From Phymorhynchus buccinoides (taxonomy: Eukaryota; Mollusca; Gastropoda; Neogastropoda; Raphitomidae): DNA of 64,000 nt. This document shows, one piece after another, positions 54,241 to 64,000 of this stretch (within the stretch, counting starts at the first letter, position 1; each line of letters begins with the position of its first letter). The stretch lies in the NCBI GenBank assembly GCA_017654935.2, contig CM065698.1, positions 50,276,686 to 50,340,685 on the forward strand, in the 5' to 3' direction. A model generated the notes under the pieces. It made no database searches. It was not told the DNA's origin and saw nothing but the letters and a program-made list of their open reading frames with translations. The translations under genes were made by a program, and so were the position numbers.

Positions 54241-54792
54241 TTACTACATTTGTCCATATTTTGTATACTATTATACTGTGCTTGTGTGATATATGTGTAT
54301 TATTCCCATATTTATTGATGGCGGCTTGATTTTTTCTCCAGATTTCGTTGTTTATCTTATTTGTTTCAGCTGTGTTTCTTGTTTATTTATGACGACAGGA
54401 TGAAAAAACGATTTGTTTAGTTTATTCCTTTATTTGTCAATAAAGATCATTTTGACTTGATTTGACTTGACTTTCATTTATCACCACCCCCACATCTCAT
54501 TTTCTTTTTGCCACTGCCTGCTGCGTGTGTGCGCGTGCGCACGCGCACGCGTGTGTGCAAGTACGCGTGTCCATAAGTATATACATGGGGATCTTCCCCA
54601 ATGCCAGTTGTCCTCCAATCCCTTTGGCCGAGAGAGTGGGGATGTACCCTGGGCAAGGCATCTCCACTATGAACAAGTTCTCGCCCAGCCCACCAGATTA
54701 GTATCTGCCCCCTCTGCTATATGGTAGTCATAGTCGGAAACGAATGACTAGCATAATTATATAGGCCTACATATAGCAAGCATACCCCCAAT
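54241..54792 (+). mobile_element. Insertion in left arm: LINE-like 3' tail and microsatellite
   Basis: CAATAAAGATCATTTTGACT followed by TGATTTGACTTGACTT (54436-54471) looks like a polyadenylation signal with a repeated tail of a LINE in plus orientation. A GCGTGTGC tract (54520-54560) and unassigned sequence follow. It interrupts an arm that is continuous on the right side. Confidence 0.5.
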
Positions 54793-54795
54793 TAA

Positions 54796-57700
54796 AATGA
54801 TTCACGCGGGTTGTAATCCAACGCGCATTGTAATAACAATGATGTGATCGCAACGCGGGTTGTAATAACAATTGATCGCAACTAGTATATTGTAATAACA
54901 ATGATGTGATCGCAACGCGGGTTGTAATAACAATTTCGGGTTGTAATAACCGCAACGCGCATTGTAATAACAATGATTGATCGCAACGCGAATTGTAATA
55001 ACAATCCAATGATGTGATCGCAATGATGTGAGCAACGCGGGTTGTAATAACAATGATGTGATCGCAACGCGGGTTGTAATAACAATGATGTGATCGCAAC
55101 GCGAATTGTAATAACAATGATGTGATCGCAACGCGAATTGCATGATGTGATCGCAACGCGCATTGCATGTGATCGCAACGCACAATGATGTGATCGCAAC
55201 GCAATTGTAATAACAATGATGTGATCGCAATCGCAACGCGAATTGTAATAACAATGATGTGATCGCAACGCGAATTGTAATAACAATGATGTGATCGAAT
55301 TGTAATATGTGATCGCAACGCGGGTTGTAATAACAATGTGATCGCAACGCGGGTTGTAATAACAATGATGTGATCGCAACGCGAATTGTAATAACAATGA
55401 TGTGATCGCAACGCGAATTGTAATAACAATGATGTGATCGCAACGCGCAACGCGCATTGTAATAACAATGATGTGATCGCAACGCGGGTTGTAATAACAA
55501 TGATGTGATCGCAACGCGCATTGTAATAACAATGATGTGATCGCAACGCGAATTGTAATAACAATGATGTGATCGCAATTGTAATAACAATGATGTGATC
55601 GCAACGCGAATTGTAATAACAATGATGTGATCGCAACGCGAATTGCAATGATGTGATCGCAACGCGCATTGTAATAACAATGATGTGATCGCAAATTGTA
55701 ATAACAATGATGTGATCGCAACGCGAATTGTAATAACAATGATGTGATCGCAACGCGGGTTGTAATAACAATGATGTGATCGCAACGCGAATTGTAATAT
55801 GATGTGATCGCAACGCGCATTGTAATAACAATGATGTGATCGCAACGCGAATTGTAATAACAATGATGTGATCGCAACGCGAATTGTAATAACAATGATG
55901 TGATCGCAACGCGAATTGTAATAACAATGATGTGATCGCAACGCGGGTTGCAATCGCAACGCGAATTGTAATAACAATGATGTGATCGCAACGCGCATTG
56001 TAATAACAATGATGTGATCGCAACGCGGTTTGTAATAACAATGATGTGATCGCAACAATGATGTGATCGCAACGCGGGTTGTAATAACAATGATGTGATC
56101 GCAACGCGGGTTGTAATAACAATGATGTGATCGCAACGCGCAATTGTAATAACAATGATGTGATCGCAACGCGAATTGTAATAACAATGATGTGATCGCA
56201 ACGCGCGTTGTAATAACAATGATGTGATCGCAACGCGGGTTGTAATAACAATGATGTGATCGCAACGCGGGTTGTAATAACAATGATGTGATCGCAACGC
56301 GAATTGTAATAATAACAATGATGTGATCGCAACGCGAATTGTAATAACAATGATGTGACGCAACGCGGTTGTAATAACAATGATGTGATCGCAACGCGAA
56401 TTGTAATAACAATGATGTGATCGCAACGCGCATTGTAATAACAATGATGTGATCGCAACGCGAATTGTAATAACAATGATGTGATCGCAACGCGAATTGT
56501 AATAACAATGATGTGATCGCAACGCGAATTGTAATAACAATGATGTGATCGCAACGCGAATTGTAATAACAATGATGTGATCGCAACGCGAATTGTAATA
56601 ACAATGATGTGATCGCAACGCGCATTGTAATAACAATGATGTGATCGCAACGCGATCGCAACGCGCATTGTAATAACAATGATGTGATCGCAACGCGCAT
56701 TGTAATAACAATGATGTGTGATCGCAACGCGCAACGCGTTGTAATAACAATGATGTGATCGCAACGCGAATTGTAATAACAATGATGTGATCGCAACGCG
56801 AATTGTAATAACAATGATGTGATCGCAACGCGGGTTGTAATAACAATGATGTGATCGCAACGCGCATTGTAATAACAATGATGTGATCGCAACGCGAATT
56901 GTAATAACAATGATGTGATCGCAACGCGAATTGTAATAACAATGATGTGATCGCAACGCGCATTGTAATAACAATGATGTGATCGCAACGCGGGTTGTAA
57001 TAACAATGATGATGTGATCGCAACGCGAATTGTAATAATTGTAATAACAATGATGTGATCGCAACGCGTAATAACAATGATGTGATCGCAACGCGAATTG
57101 TAATAACAATGATGTGATCGCAACGCGAATTGTAATAACAATGATGTGATCGCAACGCGCATTGTAATAACAATGATGTGATCGCAACGCGAATTGTAAT
57201 AACAATGATGTGATCGCAACGCGAATTGTAATAACAATGATGTGATCGCAACGCGCAATTGTAATAACAATGATGTGATCGCAACGCGGGTTGTAATAAC
57301 AATGATGTGATCGCAACGCGCATTGTAATAACAATGATGTGATCGCAACGCGAATTGTAATAACAATGATGTGATCGCAACGCGAATTGTAATAACAATG
57401 ATGTGATCGCAACGCGAATTGTAATAACAATGATGTGATCGCAACGCGAATTGTAATAACAATGATGTGATCGCAACGCGAATTGTAATAACAATGATGT
57501 GATCGCAACGCGAATTGTAATAACAATGATGTGATCGCAACGCGCAATTGTAATAACAATGATGTGATCGCAACGCGAATTGTAATAACAATGATGTGAT
57601 CGCAACGCGAATTGTAATAACAATGATGTGATCGCAACGCGATGTGATTGTAATAACAATGATGTGATCGCAACGCGAATTGTAATAACAATGATGTGAT

Positions 57701-59500
57701 CGCAACGCGGGTTGTAATAACAATGATGATGTGATGAATTGATCGCAACGCGAATTGTAATAACAATGATGTGATCGCAACGCGGGTTGTAATAACAATG
57801 ATGTGATCGCAACGCGGGTTGTAATAACAATGATGTGATCGCAACGCGGGTTGTAATAACAATGATGTGATCGCAACGCGCATTGTAATAACAATGATGT
57901 GATCGCAACGCGGGTTGTAATAACAATGATGTGATCGCAACGCGGGTTGTAATAACAATGATGTGATCGCAACGAATTGCGGTGTTGTAATAACAATGAT
58001 GTGATCGCAACGCGAATTGTAATAACAATGATGTGATCGCAACGCGAATTGTAATAACAATGATGTGATAATAACAATGATGTGATCGCAACGCGAATTG
58101 TAATAACAATGATGTGATCGCAACGCGAATTGTAATAACAATGATGTGATCGCAACGCGAATTGTAATAACAATGATGTGATCGCAACGCGAATTGTAAT
58201 AACAATGATGTGATCGCAACGCGAATTGTAATAACAATGATGTGATCGCAACGCGCATTGTAATAACAATGATGTGATCGCAACGCGAATTGTAATAACA
58301 ATGATGTGATCGCAACGCGCATTGTAATAACAATGATGTGATCGCAACGCGAATTGTAATAACAATGATGTGATCGCAACGCGCATTGTAATAACAATGA
58401 TGTGATCGCAACGCGGGTTGTAATAACAATTGTATCGCAACGCGGGTTGTAATAACAATGATGTGATCGCAACGCGGGTTGTAAATAACAATGATGTGAT
58501 CGCAACGCGAATTGTAATAACAATGATGTGATCGCAACGCGAATTGTAATAACAATGATGTGATCGCAACGCGCAATGATGTGATCGCAACGCGAATTGT
58601 AATAACAATGATGTGATCGCAACGCGAATTGTAATAACAATGATGTGATAATAACAATGATGTGATCGCAACGCGCATTGTAATAACAATGATGTGATCG
58701 CAACGCGAATTGTAATAACAATGATGTGATCGCAACGCGGGTTGTAATAACAATGATGTGATCGCAACGCGGGTTGTAATAACAATGATGTGATCGCAAC
58801 GCGAATTGTAATAACAATGATGTGATCGCAACGCGAATTGTAATAACAATGATGTGATCGCAACGCGAATTGTAATAACAATGATGGGTTGTAATAACAA
58901 TGATGTGATCGCAACGCGGGTTGTAATAACAATGATGTGATCGCAACGCGGGTTGTAATAACAATGATCGCAACGCGGGTTGTAATAACAATGATGTGAT
59001 CGCAACGCGGGTTGTAATAACAATGATGTGATCGCAACGCGGGTTGTAATAACAATGATGTGACGCAACGCGAATTGTAATAACAATGATGTGATCGCAA
59101 CGCGGGTTGTAATAACAATGATGTGATATTGTAATAACAATGATGTGATCGCAACGCGCATTGTAATAACAATGATGTGATCGCAACGCGGGTTGTAATA
59201 ACAATGATGTGATCGCAACGCGAATTGTAATAACAATGATGTGATCGCAACGCGGGTTGTAATTACAATGATGTGATCGCAACGCGGGTTGTAATAACAA
59301 TGATGTGATCGCAACGCGGGTTGTAATAACAATGAAGTGATCGCAACGCGCATTGTAATAACAATGATGTGATATTGTAATAACAATGATGTGATCGCAA
59401 CGCGGGTTGTAATAACAATGATGTGATCGCAACGCGGGTTGTAATAATTGTATTACAATTCGCTATTTTGTTGCGATCACATCATTTGTATTACAATTCG
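54796..59500. repeat. 32-bp satellite array, about 145 copies
   Basis: Unit in two pieces: TTGTAATAACAATGATGTGA then TCGCAACGCG plus a variable dinucleotide, mainly AA, GG or CA. The other bases are almost invariant; most other differences are truncated or fused units. The unit has no stop in any minus frame, so all three minus frames stay open for 4.5 kb; that is a consequence of the repeat. The last unit (59455-59500) is inverted and joins the right arm. Confidence 0.98.
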
Positions 59501-59751
59501 CGTGAATCATTTTTAAAAAGATGAGAAAAACCCCATCATACTGGCTGCGGTGTTATTTTCCCCTCCTCAAACTTTAAGAGATGTTTGCATACATACACTT
59601 ATGCATGACGCACACACTGACGAACACATGTGCGACGCACTTCCGAACACCTGAAAACACCTCCCCACACGTCACTTGCCAAGCTCATATATGCATAAAA
59701 TGACGTCTGAATATAATATTAGAGTGTATTACAATTCGCAACTTTATTACG

Positions 59752-59950
59752 AAACGCGTTGTAAGCGAATTGTAATAAACTGATGTGATCACAACGCGTT
59801 TTGTAATAATTTTATTACAATTCGCTACTTTATTGCAAAAACACTTTATTACAAAACGCGTTGTACGCGAAATGTAATAAACTGATGTGATCGCAACGCG
59901 TTTTGCAATAATTTCATTACAATTCGCTACTTTATTACAAAACGCGTTGT
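59752..59950. repeat. Two ~100-bp subterminal repeats
   Basis: AACGCGTTGTAAGCGAATTG / TAATAAACTGATGTGATCAC / AACGCGTTTTG occurs twice with changes. It contains a diverged version of the satellite unit and is a likely source of it. Confidence 0.8.
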
Positions 59951-59960
59951 GACAGTGGCG

Positions 59961-60744
<784 letters not shown>

Positions 60745-61640
60745 TTAATCATATACACATTTCAATTGTTGATTCTCGGGGTCTTTATCGAGGAGGTTTT
60801 TGAACTGATTAAGGTTAGGTGCCAATTTAATATGTGCTGAAAGAGAATTCCAGTATTTAGTGACTCTGTTACTAAAGAAATTCTTTCTAATGTTAGTTCT
60901 GCTGTATTGGGTTAGTAGTTTCAAATCATTATTCCTAGTTTTTGAGTAGTTAGAAAGTTGTAGCAAATGTTTGTTAGTATTATCAGAAATGTGATTTTTT
61001 TTTATAAACATTTATCAAATCACCACGTAGTCACCGATATTTTAGGGATGGTAAATTCAGTTTATCTAGCCTGTCACCATAATCTAAATTTTGTAATGCT
61101 TTTACTAGTTTGCTTGCTCTCCTTTGAACACGTTCGATAGCCTGAGACTGTCTTTTTAGGAAAGGATTCCAAATTAAGTTGCCATATTCCAAATGGGGTC
61201 TCACCAAACTTTTATACAGATTTACAAACACCTCTCCATTTAGTCCTATAAAAGTCCTCCTTATTAATCCTAACATTTTGTTTGCTTTATTAATTGCGGA
61301 TGTTATATGCTTATCAAATTTCAGTTTTGGATCAAAAATCACTCCAAGATCCTTTTCTTCTACACAAGATTCCAAAACGTGTCCGTCGTTACCATGTGTT
61401 ATTTCGTACCCTGTTTGAGGATTGCTTAGGCCCAAATGCATGACTCTACACTTGTTTGCGTTGAAGTAAAGATTCCACTTTGCAGACCAGTCAATAAGCT
61501 TGTTAATGTCATTTTGTAATTTGTTAGAATTTTTAGATGAGTTGTATATTTTTGTGTCGTCTGCAAAGATTTTACAGACACTTTGTACTTCGTCAGGTAG
61601 GTCGTTAATAAAAACTGTAAAAAGAATCGTGTGTGTGTGT
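60745..61640 (-). pseudogene. LINE reverse transcriptase, C-terminal half
   Basis: Same family as 1-744. From 61640 downward: FTVFINDLPDEVQSVCKIFA then DDTKIYNSS (catalytic Asp pair), CVEEKDLGVIFDPKLKFDKH, KSLVRPHLEYGNLIWNPFLK and VQRRASKLVKALQNLDYGDR. A stop and frame change near 61030 are followed by NVYKKNHISDN-like sequence, TNIRKNFFSNRVTKYWNSLS and a stop at 60745. The 5' end is cut at a (TG)n/poly(G) tract (61632-61657). Probably Jockey/CR1 group. Confidence 0.85.
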
Positions 61641-61807
61641 GTGTGGGGGGGGGGGGGTGTAGGCGATTGTGTGTGTACGAGTGCATGGTGTGTGTGTGCC
61701 ATGTTGTGTTACATTCGCATAGACATAAAACACAACAGACTGAAGCAACAACAAGCGAAGCCTATAGCGTGCTCAGTTAGAAAATGTACACAGCAATATT
61801 GGCGGAA

Positions 61808-62300
61808 TTAAACGTGGAAAACAAATGTACGAAACAGAACAAAAAATAATGAAAATGAAAGACTACGATGTTGCTCCGTTCTCGCGTTGGGGACACAAAA
61901 TCCACGGGAGTGGTTTATGGCCTGTCTTTCTAAGATGTTGGTTGCTTTGAACCCCTCAAATCTAGTTGGCTTTACCCTGCGACGATTTGTGATGGCCGGC
62001 GTGAGGAATTTATCTGCTGGAAGGGCTGGGAGGAGGCCTTCAGCTATCTTATAAAAGAGGCTGAGGCGTTGGTGCCTGCGTCTTTCCTCCAGGGGAGGCA
62101 GGTCTAGAGTCTTGAGCATGCCACTTACGCATCCCAGACTTCTGGATCTGTACTCCCCGGTGATAAAGCGTGCTGCTTGGCGTTGCACTCTCTCCAGCCT
62201 TTCTGTGTCCTGGCTCTGATATGGATCCCACACCATAGCACTGTACTCCAGCTTGGATCGGACCAAGACAATGGACGCCAGGCGTCTGCATCCTCTTATG
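61808..62300 (-). pseudogene. LINE RT C-terminal fragment
   Basis: Minus frame: SIVLVRSKLEYSAMVWDPYQ, RLERVQRQAARFITGEYRSR, KTLDLPPLEERRRHQRLSLF and KIAEGLLPALPADKFLTPAI, ending at a stop near 61808. These are the post-palm blocks of a LINE RT of the same broad group as 62767-64000, but a different copy. Sequence upstream of about 62300 in the same frame is not LINE-like, so the element is 5' truncated. Confidence 0.8.
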
Positions 62301-62598
62301 TTATGTTGTTTTTTCGAGTTTGCTGGCACATCACACATGCATGCACACACACACAATAATTGGGAGTCTCGCATGCTTCGTGCTAACCGTGTCATATCCA
62401 GAAATGCAGGTGAGCAAAGTTCAGAGTAGCTGGCCTTGATTAATAAGCTACGCAGGAGAGAATCAGGTTCTTGATCTTGATCTTGATGATGTTCATTGGC
62501 AGAATCCAATTTTGGATATAAACGCCAACGTGGGGAAAAACTGGGGAGAGCACCTAAACCTATTGATCCCTAACTAAAAAAACTAAAAACAAAAACAA

Positions 62599-62605
62599 AG
62601 TGTGT

Positions 62606-62636
<31 letters not shown>

Positions 62637-62652
62637 GTATGGGGGGGGGGGT
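62599..62652. repeat. (TG)n plus poly(G) tracts
   Basis: TG repeats 62600-62619, G18 at 62620-62637, then a second G run 62641-62651. Confidence 0.93.
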
Positions 62653-62766
62653 GTTATGATCAGCAGGCTACAACGTTCCACTTTTCATCCAGCTGAAAAA
62701 AACAGCTGGACCAGCCGACCCCTAGCACCATCTAGCATGGTAGCTGGGGCCCCCTCCTACAGTTCA

Positions 62767-64000
62767 TTATGGTGGGTTCTGGCTGTGCCTGAAACCAGAC
62801 ACAGCCGTCCTGAACTGGCTGACCGACGACAGTGTGACTATTTCGTCTGGAAGGCTGTTCCACTCAGGTGTTGTCCGTGGAAAGAATGTGTTCCGGAAGA
62901 CTGTGGTACTAGATCTTTCGACCACGAAGCAATTGGTGTTGTTTCTTGCCATCGTTGATACCACGTTGGTTGTAATGTGGTCCTTTACTTGACGGGGCAC
63001 AATTCTCCGTTTTGACCGGGCAACTGGTGTAAGGAACTGTTCTGATGGAAGGGCCGATAGCTCACCCCTGACAACTTTAAAGAACATTGTCAGGCGATGT
63101 TCGTTCCTCCTTTCTTGCAGTGTTTGCAGATGCTGCTGTTCAAGCATGGCTATGACGCTTGTCTTTGAAATTCTGGGTGATGAAGCGAGCCACACGCCTC
63201 TGGATGCTTTCCAGCCTGCCAATATCTTTCTGGAGGTGCGGGTCTCAAACTGACGCACTGTACTCAAGGGTCGATCGTACCAGGGAGATGTACGCTGTGC
63301 ACCTACATTTAGCTGGACAGCAGCGTAGATTTCTGTGAAGGAACCCCAGAGTTGACCTTGCTTTCTTGACGATATTGTCAATATGAGCTGACCATTTGAG
63401 GTCATCAGTGAGGGTGACTCCGAGATAGGGGTTGCAGGGGACTTGTTGCAGGATCTCGTTGTTCAGTGAGTAGAAGTGTGATGACCTGGGGCGTATGCGG
63501 AGAATGTAACACTTCTTTGCATTAAACTTCATGCCCCACCTATGAGCCCACTTATCCAACTTCTTGAGGTCTGACTGCAATACGTGATGGTCTTGTTGGC
63601 AAGTGATAGGCCTGTATAGCAGACAATTGTCGGCAAACAGACGTACCTGTGACTTGACGGAGGCTGGGAGGTCGTTGATATGGCATAGGAACAGAAGAGG
63701 TCCCAGTACTGTGCCTTGGGGCACTCCCGAGTCCACCGTCACTTCTTTCGACTCTTCGCCGTCCACCACTACCTTCATAAGCCTTCTGGTTAGGAAATGG
63801 TCCAACCAACTGTGCAGAGGCCCAGAGATGCCGTAACTTCTAAGTTTATAAAGAAGCTTGGAGTGGGGGACTGTATCGAAGGCTTTTGAAAAGTCAAGTG
63901 TGGCCATGTCTGTCTGTCTGCCAAGATCAAAATTTCTGCCGAGGTCGTGTAGGGTCGTTATAAGCTGAGTCTCACAGGAGAACCCAGTTCTAAAGCCGTG
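62767..64000 (-). pseudogene. LINE reverse transcriptase, FADN variant, continues beyond window
   Basis: Open from the window edge: HGFRTGFSCETQLITTLHDL, DMATLDFSKAFDTVPHSKLL (first catalytic Asp), VDSGVPQGTVLGPLLFLCHI, then VRLFADNCLLYRPI, where the second Asp of the catalytic pair is Asn. Then KFNAKKCYILRIRPRSSHFY and RSTLEYSASV, followed by TGA at about 63245. The next part (DPHLQKDIGRLESIQRRVAR, ITQNFKDKRHSHA) is in the same frame. A frame change near 63140 gives QERRNEHRLTMFFKVVRGEL, EQFLTPVARSKRRIVPRQVK and EWNSLPDEIVTLSSVSQFRT, ending at 62767. One stop, one shift and the D-to-N change make it inactive. Confidence 0.87.

Larger units (their letters stand above)
53991..59954. mobile_element. 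Satellite-filled inverted-repeat (foldback-like) element
   Basis: The left arm 53991-54240 and the right arm 59505-59954 are inverted: TGTGACAACGCG / CGCGTTGTGACA at the ends, then TAATATTATATTCAGACGTC, GCATATATGAGCTTGGCAAG, CCTCCACACACGTC-like, CGTCAGTGTGTGCGTCATGC and CAGTATGATG blocks in both. The arms end internally at AAAATGATTCACGCG on both sides (54793-54807 and 59501-59516), where the 32-bp satellite starts. A ~550-bp insertion (54241-54792) splits the left arm. The right subterminal region has two ~100-bp repeats. No transposase and no clear target duplication are seen. Tandem-repeat-bearing inverted repeats recall foldback and Galileo elements. Confidence 0.85.

Noticed and set aside
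54767..59432. Three overlapping ~1500-codon minus-strand frames
   Set aside because: The 32-bp unit has no stop on that strand, so every frame stays open; the proteins are the same repeat read in three phases, with no start context or domain.

Overview
This window is eukaryotic, repeat-dense DNA with almost no conserved single-copy coding sequence. Non-LTR retrotransposon relics of several lineages, tRNA-headed SINEs, a DIRS-type tyrosine-recombinase retroelement, very long (CT)n and (CA)n runs and poly(G)/poly(C) tracts of 13-33 bases point to a mollusc, probably a marine gastropod. That assignment is inferred from repeat content. A 500-base run of N at 31001-31500 is an assembly gap of placeholder length.

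Layout. 1-3471: LINE relic, foldback copy, simple repeats. 3472-8026: copy A of a ~4.55-kb duplication whose copy B is 41184-45722, same orientation; both carry a SINE, a nested hairpin region and half a foldback element. 8049-10440: LINE 3' end, microsatellites, a 43-bp tandem array, a possible 5' exon. 10503-18797: a transposon with long terminal inverted repeats and a Cys/His-rich ORF, split by a 6.2-kb DIRS-like element (gag, RT-RNase H, tyrosine recombinase, split inverted repeats and an internal complementary region); a 400-bp palindrome sits in one DIRS terminal repeat. 18.8-24 kb: solo LTR with a target duplication, two clean MITEs, a second Cys/His ORF and a telomere-like inverted repeat. 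24-31 kb: decayed LINE ORF1 (PHD finger and SGNH esterase) and ORF2 pieces, a SINE, and a hammerhead-ribozyme-like motif. 31.5-38.5 kb: a nearly intact Tx1/L1-type LINE inserted, poly(A) included, into an oppositely oriented L2/CR1-type LINE. 38.5-50.1 kb: duplication copy B between two inverted ~190-bp repeats, plus LINE and SINE relics. 50-53.9 kb: the best host-gene candidate, a minus-strand TATA box with a 5' exon and a separate exon encoding a signal peptide. 53991-59954: a large inverted-repeat element filled with about 145 copies of a 32-bp satellite. 60-64 kb: three minus-strand LINE relics.

The most unusual object is the satellite-filled foldback element. Its 32-bp unit differs mainly at one dinucleotide with three common states (AA, GG, CA), and its likely ancestral motif is still present in the right subterminal region. 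Next come the nested DIRS-in-TIR structure with its palindrome, the two Cys/His ORFs, the hammerhead-like relic and the signal-peptide exon. Apart from the Tx1-type ORF2, nearly every coding unit is broken by stops, frameshifts or truncation, so the window is mostly an archive of successive insertions.
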